Source: Gilliamella sp. WF3-4
Lineage (GTDB): Bacteria > Pseudomonadota > Gammaproteobacteria > Enterobacterales > Orbaceae
Reading direction: 5' to 3'
Assembly (NCBI RefSeq): GCF_001690275.1
Contig: NZ_LZGW01000022.1
Location: 56,607 to 120,606 of the forward strand
Length of the DNA stretch: 64,000 nt
The position numbers and the translations under genes are program-made. This document shows, one piece after another, positions 8,964-21,459 of this stretch (the stretch's first letter is position 1; each line of letters opens with the position of its first letter). The notes beneath the pieces are model-generated. The model did no database searches. It saw only the letters and a program-made list of their open reading frames with translations, and was not told the DNA's origin.

Positions 8964-9575
8964 ATGCAATTAAAACGTGTTGCACAAGCAAAACTGCCAA
9001 CGCCATGGGGATGTTTTACTATTGTTGGATTTGAAGAAATTGCAACAAAAAAGGATCATGCTGCATTAGTATTCGGTGATATATCCGATGATACACCAGT
9101 TCTTACAAGAATTCATTCTGAATGCTTAACTGGCGATGCGCTTTTTAGTTTACGCTGTGATTGTGGTTTTCAGTTAGAGGCAGCTTTAAAACAAATTGCA
9201 AAAGAAGGCAAAGGTGTTTTAATTTACCATCGCCAAGAAGGACGTAATATAGGTTTACTAAATAAAATTAGGGCTTATGCGTTACAAGATCAAGGTTTAG
9301 ATACTGTTGAAGCCAATGAAAAGTTGGGTTTTGCAGCCGATGAACGTGATTTTACTCTATGTGCTGATATGTTGACGTTATTAGGTGTATCTCAGATACG
9401 TTTATTAACCAACAATCCAGAAAAAATAAGAGTGCTTGAACAGTCTGGAATTAAAATTACGCAACGTGAGCCATTGGAAGTTGGCGAAAATCCTAATAAT
9501 GAACACTATTTAGAAACAAAAGCAAGCAAGATGGGGCACTTACTTCATTTGCATCACTGTCATTGTAAACATTAA
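8964..9575 (+). CDS. ribA: GTP cyclohydrolase II
   Basis: Opens the imidazole ring of GTP in the first step of riboflavin synthesis. The 203 residues align with E. coli RibA; zinc ligands C54, C65 and C67 are all present ([17 protein letters not shown]). The GRNIGL segment and the Tyr in RAYALQDQG belong to the active site. The start has a good CGGAG seven bases upstream. There is no RibB fusion domain. The 102 bp between it and the divergent pgpB leave no room for an FMN riboswitch. A strong hairpin terminator follows at 9646. Confidence 0.95.
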   Translation: MQLKRVAQAKLPTPWGCFTIVGFEEIATKKDHAALVFGDISDDTPVLTRIHSECLTGDALFSLRCDCGFQLEAALKQIAKEGKGVLIYHRQEGRNIGLLNKIRAYALQDQGLDTVEANEKLGFAADERDFTLCADMLTLLGVSQIRLLTNNPEKIRVLEQSGIKITQREPLEVGENPNNEHYLETKASKMGHLLHLHHCHCKH

Positions 9576-9645
9576 GCTATTTGGTTAAATAGCGGTCAAT
9601 TCATTTATGATTGAATGTTTATAAAACAGTAAAAGTTGTTAGAAT

Positions 9646-9680
9646 AAAAAATCTCAAATGTTTTATATTTGAGATTTTTT
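9646..9680. terminator. Bidirectional terminator between ribA and the tautomerase gene
   Basis: Perfect 14-base stem AAAAAATCTCAAAT (9646-9659) with ATTTGAGATTTTTT (9667-9680) and a 7-base loop. The runs of A and T on both sides let it serve the two converging transcripts. Confidence 0.85.
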
Positions 9681-9754
9681 TACAAAATGTAATATAAGAG
9701 CGATTTTAACTTATTGATCTTGTCTGTTTTACCAATAATTTTTTAATGTTAATA

Positions 9755-9943
9755 TCAATCTTTATCACTGCGCAGCACGCCACCATTAGCGATCTGATCT
9801 TTTGATATTTCGTGCATGATAATTTGTACGGCTTCTGGCTTGCAGTTGAGGGTTTCAACAATAGCATTAGTGACGCGTTTTGCCATTTCTCTTTTTTGCT
9901 CTATTGTACGACCTTCTAAAAAGTCAATAACGACATTTGGCAT
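9755..9943 (-). CDS. 4-oxalocrotonate tautomerase family protein
   Basis: A 62-residue tautomerase-superfamily protein. Pro1, the catalytic base after Met removal, is present (MPNVVIDFLEGRT). The family body continues with EQKREMAKRVTNAIVETLN and an EISKDQIANGG segment; members usually assemble as hexamers or dimers. The true substrate is unknown here, since no aromatic meta-cleavage genes are nearby. It begins 9 bp after luxS on the same strand with its own AGGAG, so the two are very likely one operon. Confidence 0.85.
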   Translation of the reverse strand: MPNVVIDFLEGRTIEQKREMAKRVTNAIVETLNCKPEAVQIIMHEISKDQIANGGVLRSDKD

Positions 9944-9952
9944 AGTTTGCTC

Positions 9953-10468
9953 CTAGTTATTTATTTTAGCTAGTTGTTCATCCGTCAATGCAATTTCATC
10001 ATTATGACATATGCCAATATCCGATTTTATAATTTGTTCAGCAATGGCTTTGGCTTCATCTAATGAGTGCATTTTATAAGTACCACACTGATATTCGTTT
10101 AATTCAGGAATCTGGTCTTGTGATTTTACAGCTAATACTGCATGCATTGATTTTTGCCATGCATCAACAACTAATTCCTCGTTGGGTTTGCCAATTAAGC
10201 TCATGTAAAATCCTGTACGGCATCCCATTGGTGAGATATCGATGATTTCAATTTTATCACTGTTGAGATGCTCACGCATAAATCCTGCAAATAAATGCTC
10301 TAATGTATGAATCCCTTTTTCAGGTAAATTGTCTTTGTTTGGAATAGTAAAGCGAAGATCAAACACAGTAATGTCATCGCCTTTTGGGGTTATCATTGTT
10401 TTTGCAATTCGCACAAAAGGTGCTTTCATTTTTGTATGATCAACTTTAAAACTATCTAATAAAGGCAT
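9953..10468 (-). CDS. luxS: S-ribosylhomocysteine lyase LuxS (AI-2 synthesis)
   Basis: Splits S-ribosylhomocysteine into homocysteine and DPD, the precursor of autoinducer-2, in the activated methyl cycle. Metal ligands H54 and H58 lie in HTLEH, the catalytic C83 in MGCRTGFY and C128 in YQCGTYK. The 171-residue length is standard. A near-consensus AGGAGG precedes the start. It is followed after 9 bp by the tautomerase gene, and ligA lies 71 bp upstream on the same strand. Confidence 0.96.
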   Translation of the reverse strand: MPLLDSFKVDHTKMKAPFVRIAKTMITPKGDDITVFDLRFTIPNKDNLPEKGIHTLEHLFAGFMREHLNSDKIEIIDISPMGCRTGFYMSLIGKPNEELVVDAWQKSMHAVLAVKSQDQIPELNEYQCGTYKMHSLDEAKAIAEQIIKSDIGICHNDEIALTDEQLAKINN

Positions 10469-10539
10469 AATATCCTCCTTGTTTTTTTGATACTCGTTAT
10501 TTTAATCAACCTATTAATTAGCAACAATAAAATTTATAT

Positions 10540-12630
<2,091 letters not shown>

Positions 12631-12738
12631 TTAAATTAAAACGTCGGGTTTGGGAATATTATTACAACTTTAATTGAAATAATGTATGACTAAATGAGAT
12701 CATTTAAATAAACATTTTTCATCAATATTCATTCGCAC

Positions 12739-12758
12739 TCACCAACCGTGGTTGGTGA
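12739..12758. other. Hairpin between zipA and ligA
   Basis: Nine-base perfect inverted repeat TCACCAACC (12739-12747) and GGTTGGTGA (12750-12758) separated by two bases, 37 bp after zipA. There is no clear T-run, so it may be a weak terminator, a processing site or an operator. Confidence 0.4.
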
Positions 12759-12795
12759 TTTGTGTTAAATTTACTGATAAATATTGATGTTGTGG

Positions 12796-13722
12796 TTAAA
12801 TTTTGTTACAAGATTTTTTAATTCGCTCTTTGTAACTGTCGATTTTTTGTGGTGTCAGCATATGGTGTTCATCATCTAATACCACACCGTTGACATCATC
12901 CGCTATGCGTTGTGCTGTTTGTAACATTAATTTGAAGTTTTGCTGGTTGTTACCTTCAGTTGGAGCTATCATAAAAATAGATACCCCTGGAGTGGTAAAT
13001 TCATGCATGGTTTCAGGATCCAGATATCCTGGTGTGACCATATTAGCTAAACTAAATAATATTGAGCCGTTACCTGCAGGATCTACATGGCGGTGAAAAA
13101 TTCTCATATCACCAAATTGAAAACCTGATTGCATTATACTTGCAAGTAGTACATCACCTTGAAGTAATTTTCCATTAATACCGGTGACATTTAATACGAT
13201 AATTTCGGTTGCAGGATCCTCTTCATTTATATCTAGTTTTTCAGGTTTGTTGTTATGGTTAATTTGATTATTGGTATCAATATTAACATCAACATCAACA
13301 TGTTTTTCCTTAGTTGTTTGGATTAGATTAAGTTGTTGTTCATTTTCAAAAAGGTCATGATTTTCGTCGGTAGCGGGTTCTTTTGCTACGTCTGTATTAA
13401 TTTTGGGCTGCTCATCCCGATCAGTAAATAAATCATCTTGCTGTGGTATATTTTCTTTTATAGATTCATTGATAATTACTTTATTTTCAACGATTTCATT
13501 ATTTTTTGTTGTTTTTGGGGTGAGTAAAATGACCTCATCCTCTTTTTCTATATCATTTGTAGGAAAGTTTTGATCTTGTTGCGCGCTTTGTGAAAATTTT
13601 TCTTTTTTATCTGAACTAAAAAGTGAAGATCGTTCCTTTTTATTAATCCAAAATCCATGGATGAACAATGCAATAATGACTAAGGATGCAACAACAACTA
13701 GAACAATACGTAAATTATCCAT
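12796..13722 (-). CDS. zipA: Cell division protein ZipA
   Basis: Anchors FtsZ to the inner membrane at the divisome. The N-terminal membrane helix and following [12 protein letters not shown] match the E. coli layout. A long acidic, low-complexity linker follows (about residues 35-170). The FtsZ-binding domain starts near [20 protein letters not shown] and includes [20 protein letters not shown] and [21 protein letters not shown] place the start at 13722 (MDNLRIVL), because CAGAG lies a normal distance before it. An earlier in-frame ATG at 13731 would sit directly on that Shine-Dalgarno. The product is 308 residues. Confidence 0.92.
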   Translation of the reverse strand: MDNLRIVLVVVASLVIIALFIHGFWINKKERSSLFSSDKKEKFSQSAQQDQNFPTNDIEKEDEVILLTPKTTKNNEIVENKVIINESIKENIPQQDDLFTDRDEQPKINTDVAKEPATDENHDLFENEQQLNLIQTTKEKHVDVDVNIDTNNQINHNNKPEKLDINEEDPATEIIVLNVTGINGKLLQGDVLLASIMQSGFQFGDMRIFHRHVDPAGNGSILFSLANMVTPGYLDPETMHEFTTPGVSIFMIAPTEGNNQQNFKLMLQTAQRIADDVNGVVLDDEHHMLTPQKIDSYKERIKKSCNKI

Positions 13723-13980
13723 AATAACCATCTCTGTATTAAATTAAATATAGACTTAAATTATTCAATCATATTTTGAAAAAAATGATTATGGAGTATA
13801 GCAATGTAAATATTAATTTCTTTAACAATCTAGATTAATCTTCATTAAAGCAACCCCACCTAGTTTTTAGTATAACATTTTCTTTGAAATACGTTATAGC
13901 ACTAAAAATTAATTAATATATATTACTTGATTTCTGACAATATTCATAATTATCAATATATATTTTTAATATCATAACTT

Positions 13981-14032
13981 AGTTCTTCATTTTTTAGAAC
14001 TCCGTGCTATTAACTTGTAAAGTTACTTACAA
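13981..14032 (+). promoter_or_regulatory. Palindromes in the acrAB upstream region
   Basis: The 393 bp between zipA and the efflux genes (13732-14124) contain no gene and are very AT-rich. Two inverted repeats stand out: AGTTCT (13981-13986) with AGAACT (13996-14001), and TTGTAA (14015-14020) with TTACAA (14027-14032) around a 6-base spacer. The second, about 95 bp before the start codon, is a plausible site for a TetR-type dimer. No repressor gene is adjacent, so any regulator would act in trans. Confidence 0.35.
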
Positions 14033-14124
14033 TTTATGCATATTTTTTGTAAAATCGTCAATTACGTTTAAAGATAAGATCTATTTTTAATAAAATAATT
14101 ATTAAGTGTACTGAGGTCATTTTT

Positions 14125-15324
14125 ATGAGATTTAACAAGCTATTATTAGCCTTGCCTGTGGCGCTTGCCAGCCTACTTTTACTAACAAGTTGTGATAATG
14201 GTAAACCGCAGAGGGGTTTACCAAAGGTAACTGTATTTAAGGTTGAGCCATTAAGTTATACATTAAAAATTAATTTACCAGGTAGAGTTGTCGCATCTCA
14301 AATTGCCGAAATTAGACCTCAAGTGAGTGGTATTGTTTTAAAACGTGAGTTTGATGAAAGTTCAAATGTTAAGGCAGGTCAGTCTCTTTATCAGATAGAT
14401 CCAGCTATTTATCAAGCTAACTATGATAGTGCGGTAGCTAGTGTTGCTAGTGCTAAAGCAAATGCAAATATTGCTCAACTTACTCTTAAGCGTTATGCTG
14501 GATTATTAAATAGTAAGTCGATTAGTCAACAAGATTACGATAAAGCTGCCGCTGATGCTAAGCGAGCCGAAGCTGCAGTATTAGTTGCACAAGCGGCAGA
14601 GCATACCGCTAAAGTCAATTTGGATTATACGAAAGTGTATTCGCCGATTGATGGCTATATTGGTAAATCAAGTATTACCGAAGGCGCTTTGGTTTCAGCA
14701 GGGCAACCTTCCCCATTAGCATTAGTTCAACAACTTGATCCTATTTATATTGATATGACTGAAGCAGCAACTCGTTACAATAAATATCTTCAAGATGAAA
14801 ATGTAATTTATGAGCCAATTAAGAGCAATAATGTTGAACTCTTTTTCAGCGATGGTTCAAAATATCCCGAAGCTGGTACTATTAAATTCTCTGATATGAC
14901 GGTTAACGAAACAACAGGTACTGTAACTTTACGTTCGCAATTTTCAAATAATGATGGAAAGATTTTACCAGGTATGTTTGTTAAACCTAGACTAACATTA
15001 GGCATAATAAAAAACGCTATACTTGTTCCACAAAAAGGAATTACGAGTAATCAATTTGGACAATATACTGCAAAAATTTTAAAACCAGATAATACAGTAG
15101 AATATCGCCAGGGTATCCAAGTATATGCAGGAATAGGTGGCTACTGGATTGTAACAAAAGGGATTAATGCAGGAGAAGAAGTCATTATCACTGGATTACT
15201 TAATTTAACCGCTGTCGAAAAGCCAATTAAAGATGCCCCTCCAATGAAAGTAACAAAAATAGGTGATCCTGATAAGCTTTCGCAGGAGCAATTAGATGGT
15301 ATTCTCCAAAATAGTATGAAATAA
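14125..15324 (+). CDS. acrA: RND efflux periplasmic adaptor lipoprotein, AcrA-like
   Basis: Membrane-fusion protein linking an inner-membrane RND pump to a TolC-type channel. A lipoprotein signal ends at Cys23 (LLLLTSC), so it is anchored in the inner membrane. The biotinyl-lipoyl halves (RPQVSGIVLKREFDESSNVKAG and YTKVYSPIDGYIGK) flank an alpha-hairpin (about 95-165). A beta-barrel and membrane-proximal domain follow (FSDMTVNETTGTVTLRSQF, LPGMFVKPRL). The length is 399, as in E. coli AcrA. It is followed after 14 bp by the pump gene. The symbol is by similarity; acrE or mexA types cannot be excluded. Confidence 0.88.
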   Translation: MRFNKLLLALPVALASLLLLTSCDNGKPQRGLPKVTVFKVEPLSYTLKINLPGRVVASQIAEIRPQVSGIVLKREFDESSNVKAGQSLYQIDPAIYQANYDSAVASVASAKANANIAQLTLKRYAGLLNSKSISQQDYDKAAADAKRAEAAVLVAQAAEHTAKVNLDYTKVYSPIDGYIGKSSITEGALVSAGQPSPLALVQQLDPIYIDMTEAATRYNKYLQDENVIYEPIKSNNVELFFSDGSKYPEAGTIKFSDMTVNETTGTVTLRSQFSNNDGKILPGMFVKPRLTLGIIKNAILVPQKGITSNQFGQYTAKILKPDNTVEYRQGIQVYAGIGGYWIVTKGINAGEEVIITGLLNLTAVEKPIKDAPPMKVTKIGDPDKLSQEQLDGILQNSMK

Positions 15325-15338
15325 GGGTAGATTGAATT

Positions 15339-18300
15339 ATGGCTAAGTTTTTTATTGATAGACCAGTGTTTGCATGGGTAATTGCTATCATGATGATGCT
15401 AGGCGGTGCCTTATGTATAAAGTTGCTGGCTGTTGAACAGTACCCAGATATTGCTCCCCCTTCTGTAACTGTTAGTGCAACTTATCCGGGTGCTGATGCA
15501 CAAACTATTGAAAATACAGTAACTCAGTTGATTGAACAAAATTTAACAGGGCTAGATAACCTCATTTATATGAAATCAACCAGTAGTGCACAAGGCTTTG
15601 TTCAAACAACATTGACTTTTGCGCCTGGTTCTAATCCTGATTTTGCTCAAGTGCAAGTTTTAAATAAGATAGAGAGTATTAAGTCTCGCTTACCTGAGAG
15701 TGTGCAAAAAAATGGCGTATCTGTTGCTAAAAACAATACCAGCTTTTTAAAAGTTGTTGGTTTTTATTCAACTAATCCGAAAAAAACACAGGCTGATATA
15801 GCTGACTTCGTCTATTCTACTGTGCAAGATCAAATTCGACGAGTTCAAGGGGTGGGTGATACTCAATTATTTGGTTCTGAATATGCTATGCGTATCTGGC
15901 TTGATCCCAATAAATTAACCTATTTTAATCTATCAATTGAAGAAATTATTGCAGCCATTCAAGCGCAAAATGCACAAGTAACCGCTGGACAGTTAGGCGC
16001 TTTACCTGTAAATGAAGGGCAAGAACTTAATGCAACCATTACCGCACAATCGCGTTTAAAAACACCTGAACAATTTCAAAATGTTCTTGTTCGAGTTAAT
16101 ACCGATGGTTCTAACATTTTATTAAAAGATGTGGCAATCGTTGAAATTGGCGCGTCGGATTATAACTTTATCTCTCATTATAATGGCAATGTATCAGCTG
16201 GTCTCGGGATATATTTAGCAACGGGCGCTAACCAATTAGATACTTCGGTAAAGGTAGATAAAAAATTAGAAGAGTTATCTCAAATTTTTCCAGAAGATAT
16301 TAAATATTCTTTTCCATATGATACAACTCCATTTGTTAAGTTATCCATTAACAATGTAATTCATACATTAATTGAAGCAATCATTTTGGTTGTTATTGTC
16401 ATGTATGTGTTTTTACAAAATCTTCGATCGACACTTATACCTACCATTACTGTACCTGTTGTATTATTAGGGACATTTGCGATCCTCTATATTTGTGGAT
16501 TTACCATTAACACCTTATCCATGTTTGCTATGGTACTTGCGATTGGATTGTTGGTGGATGATGCAATCGTTGTTATTGAAAATGTTGAACGTATCATGCA
16601 CGATGAGGGGTTATCGCCTTATGATGCAACGGTTAAATCAATGGAGCAAATCACTTCAGCATTAGTTGGGATTGCTGTTGTTTTATCTGCTGTATTTGTG
16701 CCGATGGCGTTTTATGGTGGTGCTGCTGGGGGAATCTATCGCCAGTTTTCAATTACCATAGTAACGGCAATGGGATTATCAGTATTGATGGCGATTATAT
16801 TGACGCCGGCACTTTGTGTGCAGATTTTAAAAGCGCCGTCTAAAAATAAAGTTAAGAAAACTTCATTAGGTGAGAAATTAGAGTCGGTCCCTCCATTTAG
16901 TTGGTGCTCTATAGGCACTAAACGCTTTTTTAAGTGGTTTAACAACTTTTATGATAAAAGTTTACGTTCTTATGAGAAAAGCGTTATTAAGGTTATCCGT
17001 AAGCCTATAATTGCTTTTGTTTGTTATGCTTTAATACTGGTTGGATTGTTATTCGGTTTTAACCGTTTACCTACAGGTTTTTTACCAAACGAAGATCAGG
17101 GCGTGCTTTTGGTTTTAGTTGAATTACCACCGGGTTCCACATTAGAGCAAACCATGTCAGTTTTAAATAAAACCTCTCGTTTTTATACTGAAGAAAAAGT
17201 AAATTCTGTTGAGGAAATATTTACTGTTGCTGGTTTTAGCATGGTTGGTCGTGGGCAAAATATGGGGATGGGTTTTATCCGATTAAAAAATTGGGATGAG
17301 CGCAAACGTGCCGATCAAAAAGTTAACGCTTTAGTTGGAGACGGCATGAGATTTGCGTCAACCATAACCGAAGGTCGTGTAATTGTAACTAATTTACCAG
17401 CAGTGCCATCTTTAGGTATGGCTAATGGTTTCTCTTATATGCTTAAAGACACTGCGGGATTAGGGCATCAAGCATTAGTTGCTGCGTTTTTCCAAATGCT
17501 TGAGCAAGCCTCTCATCATCCTGATTTGCAACAAGTACGTCCGGCTAGTATGTTAGATGTTCCTCAATATAAAATTAATGTTGATTTTGAAACGGCTCAA
17601 GCCCTTGGTGTCTCAGTCAGTAGCGTCAATACTGTATTATCAACCGCTTTAGGTTCTGCATATATTGATGACTTTGTTTATAATAACCGTGTAAAAAAAG
17701 TTTACTTACAATCAGAAGCACCATACCGTATGTTGCCTGATGATTTTAGTTATTGGCATGTCAAAAATAAAAATGGGCAAATGGTACCTTATGATGCATT
17801 TGCGAGCACATCAAAAACTTATGGTTCACCCTCTTTAGAACGTTATGATGGTGTAGCAGCAATGGGTATAAGTGGTTTAGCTGCGCCAGGGATGAGTTCT
17901 GGTCAAGCAATGACTGTGATGGAAGAATTATCAAAACAGTTACCAAAAGGTTTTACATTTGATTGGACAGACATTTCGTATCAGGAACGTCAAACAGGCT
18001 CACAAACAACGACACTTTATATTATTTCAATCATTGTGGTATTCTTGTCACTAGCCGCATTATACGAAAGCTGGACAGTACCTATTTCGATTTTGTTCAT
18101 TATTCCTCTTGGTATTTTGGGAACGGTTTATGCAACGATGTTTAGAGGACTTGATAATGATATTTACTTTATCGTTGGTTTATTGACCACTATGGGGCTG
18201 TCAGCTAAAAATGCTATTTTGATTGTTGAATTTGCCAAGGATGCGCTTGAAAAAGAAGGTAAATCGTTAATAGATGCAACACTTGAAGCTTGTCGTTTGC

Positions 18301-18548
18301 GTCTACGTCCAATTTTGATGACTTCATTTGCCTTTATTCTTGGTGTACTACCGCTAGCATTAAATAGTGGTGCTGGTTCTGCAAGTCAAAATGCAGTAGG
18401 TACTGGGGTAATTGGTGGTATGTTAACAGCAACATTTTTAACTATATTTTATGTGCCGTTATTCTTCTTATTTATAACTAAATTATTTACTAAACATAAA
18501 AATAAAGCTGTGTTACCAACCAACTGCTCAAAAGCAAAAACTGAATAG
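15339..18548 (+). CDS. acrB: RND multidrug efflux permease, AcrB-like (HAE1)
   Basis: A proton-driven trimeric drug exporter of 1069 residues. It starts MAKFFIDRPVFAWVIAI, the standard HAE1 opening. The proton relay Asp pair in TM4 is seen in LLVDDAIVVIENVERIM. The second repeat starts near KPIIAFVCYALILVG, and the TM10 Lys region is in GLSAKNAILIVEFAKD. Large periplasmic porter loops lie between. It forms an operon with the adaptor (14 bp spacing) and ends 62 bp before a strong terminator. No outer-membrane channel gene follows, so a chromosomal TolC elsewhere is assumed. Confidence 0.93.
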   Translation: MAKFFIDRPVFAWVIAIMMMLGGALCIKLLAVEQYPDIAPPSVTVSATYPGADAQTIENTVTQLIEQNLTGLDNLIYMKSTSSAQGFVQTTLTFAPGSNPDFAQVQVLNKIESIKSRLPESVQKNGVSVAKNNTSFLKVVGFYSTNPKKTQADIADFVYSTVQDQIRRVQGVGDTQLFGSEYAMRIWLDPNKLTYFNLSIEEIIAAIQAQNAQVTAGQLGALPVNEGQELNATITAQSRLKTPEQFQNVLVRVNTDGSNILLKDVAIVEIGASDYNFISHYNGNVSAGLGIYLATGANQLDTSVKVDKKLEELSQIFPEDIKYSFPYDTTPFVKLSINNVIHTLIEAIILVVIVMYVFLQNLRSTLIPTITVPVVLLGTFAILYICGFTINTLSMFAMVLAIGLLVDDAIVVIENVERIMHDEGLSPYDATVKSMEQITSALVGIAVVLSAVFVPMAFYGGAAGGIYRQFSITIVTAMGLSVLMAIILTPALCVQILKAPSKNKVKKTSLGEKLESVPPFSWCSIGTKRFFKWFNNFYDKSLRSYEKSVIKVIRKPIIAFVCYALILVGLLFGFNRLPTGFLPNEDQGVLLVLVELPPGSTLEQTMSVLNKTSRFYTEEKVNSVEEIFTVAGFSMVGRGQNMGMGFIRLKNWDERKRADQKVNALVGDGMRFASTITEGRVIVTNLPAVPSLGMANGFSYMLKDTAGLGHQALVAAFFQMLEQASHHPDLQQVRPASMLDVPQYKINVDFETAQALGVSVSSVNTVLSTALGSAYIDDFVYNNRVKKVYLQSEAPYRMLPDDFSYWHVKNKNGQMVPYDAFASTSKTYGSPSLERYDGVAAMGISGLAAPGMSSGQAMTVMEELSKQLPKGFTFDWTDISYQERQTGSQTTTLYIISIIVVFLSLAALYESWTVPISILFIIPLGILGTVYATMFRGLDNDIYFIVGLLTTMGLSAKNAILIVEFAKDALEKEGKSLIDATLEACRLRLRPILMTSFAFILGVLPLALNSGAGSASQNAVGTGVIGGMLTATFLTIFYVPLFFLFITKLFTKHKNKAVLPTNCSKAKTE

Positions 18549-18610
18549 TTAGTTTTAATGCATGTACCGAATTGCATATTGGGCATGCATTTTCAATGCG
18601 ATATTAAGAT

Positions 18611-18642
18611 AAAAAATACGCCAATTTATTGGCGTATTTTTT
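18611..18642. terminator. Bidirectional terminator between acrB and ruvC
   Basis: Perfect 14-base stem AAAAAATACGCCAA (18611-18624) with TTGGCGTATTTTTT (18629-18642), loop TTTA. It serves acrB from the left and ruvC from the right. Confidence 0.88.
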
Positions 18643-18695
18643 TGTCTATATTTTTTGTTTATAGATGTGTACCATTACTTGATATTTAGTATATG

Positions 18696-19184
18696 TTACT
18701 TACGGGACTGTATTAACTGTTGGCTGGTATGCGCGTGGGTAATTGCTATAGCTAAAGCGTCAGCAGCATCGGCTTGCGGGCTAGCTGGTAATTTTAATAA
18801 TAATTTTACCATATGCTGTACTTGTTTTTTATCTGCAGCACCAGTTCCTACTACACACTGTTTAACTAAACGAGCAGCATACTCAAAAACTGGTAAATTA
18901 TTATTAACCGCAGCGACAATAGCAGCACCTCTGGCTTGACCTAATTTTAACGCAGAGTCGGCATTACGAGCCATAAATACTTGCTCAATAACAAATATAT
19001 CGGGTTGAAATTGGAGTATAATTTCACTGACACCTGCATATACCCGTTTTAAACGAGTAGGCAGATCATCAACAGAAGTACGGATACATCCACTGCCAAG
19101 ATAGGAAAGTTGACGCCCAGTTTGACGGATTACACCGTAACCCGTCAAACGAGAGCCAGGATCGATGCCAAGAATAATGGCCAT
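18696..19184 (-). CDS. ruvC: Holliday junction resolvase RuvC
   Basis: Cuts Holliday junctions symmetrically as a dimer. The catalytic acidic residues are all present: D8 (GIDPGSR), E67 (VIEQVF), D139 and D142 (ADAADALA). The 162 residues match E. coli RuvC closely except for a shortened C-terminal tail. The ATG overlaps the yebC stop by one base (TAATG), indicating translational coupling. The ruvAB genes that often follow are absent here. Confidence 0.95.
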   Translation of the reverse strand: MAIILGIDPGSRLTGYGVIRQTGRQLSYLGSGCIRTSVDDLPTRLKRVYAGVSEIILQFQPDIFVIEQVFMARNADSALKLGQARGAAIVAAVNNNLPVFEYAARLVKQCVVGTGAADKKQVQHMVKLLLKLPASPQADAADALAIAITHAHTSQQLIQSRK

Positions 19185-19927
19185 TAGAGCGTTGCTGCGA
19201 CCTCGTCAGAAACTTCACCGTTATGATAAACTTCTTGAACATCATCGCAATCTTCGAGCATATCAATCAGACGTAATAATTTTGGTGCAGATTCAATATC
19301 AAGATCGACTTTTGTTGCTGGGATCATTGATACTTCAGCGGCTTCAGCAACTAATCCTGCTGCATCAAGTGCATCTTTTACTTCACCAAATGTTTCAGGT
19401 GTGGTAAAAACATCAATAGCGCCATCATCGTAAGTAACAACATCATCAGCACCTGCTTCAAGCGCAGCATCCATCACTTGATCTTCATTGGTACCCGTCG
19501 GATATGAAATAACTCCTTTTTTGGTAAATAAATATGAAACTGAACCATCAGTACCTAAATTGCCACCTGTTTTAGTAAAGGCGTGGCGCACTTCTGATAC
19601 GGTACGATTACGATTATCACTTAAGCATTCAACCATGACAGCAGTACCAGCAGGGCCATAGCCTTCATAAATGATTGTTTCCATATTGCTATCATCTTCA
19701 CCACCAACACCACGAGCAACGGCTCGATTCATGGTATCGCGGGTCATATTATTTGATAATGCTTTGTCCATTGCTGCACGTAACCGTGGATTTGACGCTG
19801 GATCGCCGCCACCAAGTTTTGCTGCGGTTACCAACTCACGAATAATTTTGGTAAATATTTTACCGCGTTTTGCATCTTGCGCTGCTTTACGGTGTTTGGT
19901 ATTGGCCCATTTACTATGACCTGCCAT
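19184..19927 (-). CDS. yebC: YebC/PmpR-family protein
   Basis: Member of the YebC/TACO1 family: 247 residues starting [20 protein letters not shown], the hallmark of the family. The family was long annotated as transcriptional regulators, and newer work links it to translation of difficult proline stretches. A GGAG precedes the start. It forms an operon with ruvC, as in many proteobacteria. Confidence 0.94.
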   Translation of the reverse strand: MAGHSKWANTKHRKAAQDAKRGKIFTKIIRELVTAAKLGGGDPASNPRLRAAMDKALSNNMTRDTMNRAVARGVGGEDDSNMETIIYEGYGPAGTAVMVECLSDNRNRTVSEVRHAFTKTGGNLGTDGSVSYLFTKKGVISYPTGTNEDQVMDAALEAGADDVVTYDDGAIDVFTTPETFGEVKDALDAAGLVAEAAEVSMIPATKVDLDIESAPKLLRLIDMLEDCDDVQEVYHNGEVSDEVAATL

Positions 19928-20050
19928 AAAATTCTCCAGATTAAATAATTTTAAAATCGCTGTATTTTAACAAACTTTTACTTAAAATTCATTATCAATA
20001 TGTCTATTCATGTTTGATAGATTGATTATAGTGATTTTTTAGTTGTTAGC

Positions 20051-20081
20051 AAAAAAGCGCCTTATGTTAAGGCGCTTTTTT
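20051..20081 (-). terminator. Terminator of the yhdT-panF-prmA-dusB-fis run
   Basis: Stem AAAAAAGCGCCTTA (20051-20064) with TAAGGCGCTTTTTT (20068-20081), 3-base loop, 29 bp after fis. The strong stem with A/T ends lets it act on both strands. Confidence 0.85.
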
Positions 20082-20110
20082 GTCATAGTATAATATAAAA
20101 CAATAGGTGA

Positions 20111-20407
20111 TTAACTCATTCCATACTGTTTTAGTTTTTTGCGTAGTGTACCGCGGTTGATACCAAGCATGTTAGCTGCTCTAGTTTGATTACCACGTGT
20201 ATATTGCATAACCATATCAAGGAATGGATGTTCAACTTCAGCTAACACTAACTCATAGAGATCAGTAGGGTCTTCACCATTTAATTGAGATAAATAGTTT
20301 TTTAAAGCTTGCTTCACTGAATCCCGCAAAGGTTTTTGTGTTATTTGGTCTTGAGAATTTACAGTCGTAAATTTAAGTGCTGCAGCTGTAACGCGTTGTT
20401 CTGACAT
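20111..20407 (-). CDS. fis: Nucleoid protein Fis
   Basis: Nucleoid-associated DNA-bending protein and growth-phase regulator. It has exactly 98 residues, like E. coli Fis. The C-terminal HTH is intact ([20 protein letters not shown]), and the N-terminal beta-hairpin region used for Hin/Gin stimulation is present but divergent. It begins 7 bp after dusB, the classic dusB-fis operon. Confidence 0.97.
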   Translation of the reverse strand: MSEQRVTAAALKFTTVNSQDQITQKPLRDSVKQALKNYLSQLNGEDPTDLYELVLAEVEHPFLDMVMQYTRGNQTRAANMLGINRGTLRKKLKQYGMS

Positions 20408-20414
20408 AGTATTC

Positions 20415-21422
20415 TTAACTCTTTGGGTTATTTCTAATTTGACTAAAAAATGCTTTTAGTGTGCTTACTTGCTCACTTGTATTGCTAAGTACACTAAAAA
20501 AGCGCCTGAATTGATCGCTGTCAGCATAATTCTTGGTATACCAATTTACATGCTTTCTGGCAATCCTTAATCCTTTGTATTCTCCATAGAATTGATAAAG
20601 CTCATCAAGATGCGATAACACAACTTGTTCTACCTCATCAATACTTTTATTTTTTTGTAACTGTCCATGTGTTAAATAGAATGCAATTTCTTCAAATATC
20701 CAAGGTCTCCCCTGTGCCGCTCGACCGATCATTATAGCATCGGCTTGCGTATATTGAAAAACATCTTTTGCCTGTTCGGGTGTACAAATATCTCCATTGG
20801 CAATTACAGGAATCGTAACATTTTCTTTAACTGCCTTAATCGAGTCATATTCAGCCACACCGTTGAATAAGCATGCACGTGTTCTTCCATGAATAGTAAT
20901 TGCCTTTATGCCACAATCCTGTGCAATTTGTGCGATTTCAATGCAATTTCTATGATCTTTATTCCATCCAGTCCGCGTTTTTAATGTTACCGGCACATCG
21001 ACTGCGCCGACAACTTTCTGCAAAATATTTTTAATAAGTTTAGGATACTGCATTAAGGCAGATCCAGCCAATTTTTTATTGACCTTTTTTGCAGGGCATC
21101 CCATGTTAATATCAATTAATTGGGCGCCATGTTTGACATTAAACTCAGCAGCCTTTGCCATTTCATCAGGATCTGAACCGACAATTTGTACTGCACGAAT
21201 ACCAATATCATCACTTGCTTTCATTCGCAAAGCTGATTTATCAGTATGCCAAACATCCGAATTTGCTAAAAACATTTCTGAAACTGTCATACCAGCACCA
21301 AATCGATAACATAAATTACGAAATGGTTTATCGCTGATTCCAGCCATTGGTGCTGCAATTAAATTATTCTTTAATTTTACTTCACCAATGCTAAGCAAAT
21401 TAAGGTCGGCTATATTACGCAT
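20415..21422 (-). CDS. dusB: tRNA-dihydrouridine synthase B
   Basis: FMN-dependent enzyme that reduces uridine in the tRNA D-loop (U17 in E. coli). 335 residues; TIM barrel starting [19 protein letters not shown], catalytic Cys in [19 protein letters not shown], and FMN-binding segments TIHGRTR, IANGDI and [11 protein letters not shown]. It lies immediately upstream of fis and is probably expressed from the same promoter. Confidence 0.96.
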   Translation of the reverse strand: MRNIADLNLLSIGEVKLKNNLIAAPMAGISDKPFRNLCYRFGAGMTVSEMFLANSDVWHTDKSALRMKASDDIGIRAVQIVGSDPDEMAKAAEFNVKHGAQLIDINMGCPAKKVNKKLAGSALMQYPKLIKNILQKVVGAVDVPVTLKTRTGWNKDHRNCIEIAQIAQDCGIKAITIHGRTRACLFNGVAEYDSIKAVKENVTIPVIANGDICTPEQAKDVFQYTQADAIMIGRAAQGRPWIFEEIAFYLTHGQLQKNKSIDEVEQVVLSHLDELYQFYGEYKGLRIARKHVNWYTKNYADSDQFRRFFSVLSNTSEQVSTLKAFFSQIRNNPKS

Positions 21423-21459
21423 TTTTTTTCTAACTTAAAAGGGGGTAATGTTATTTTTT

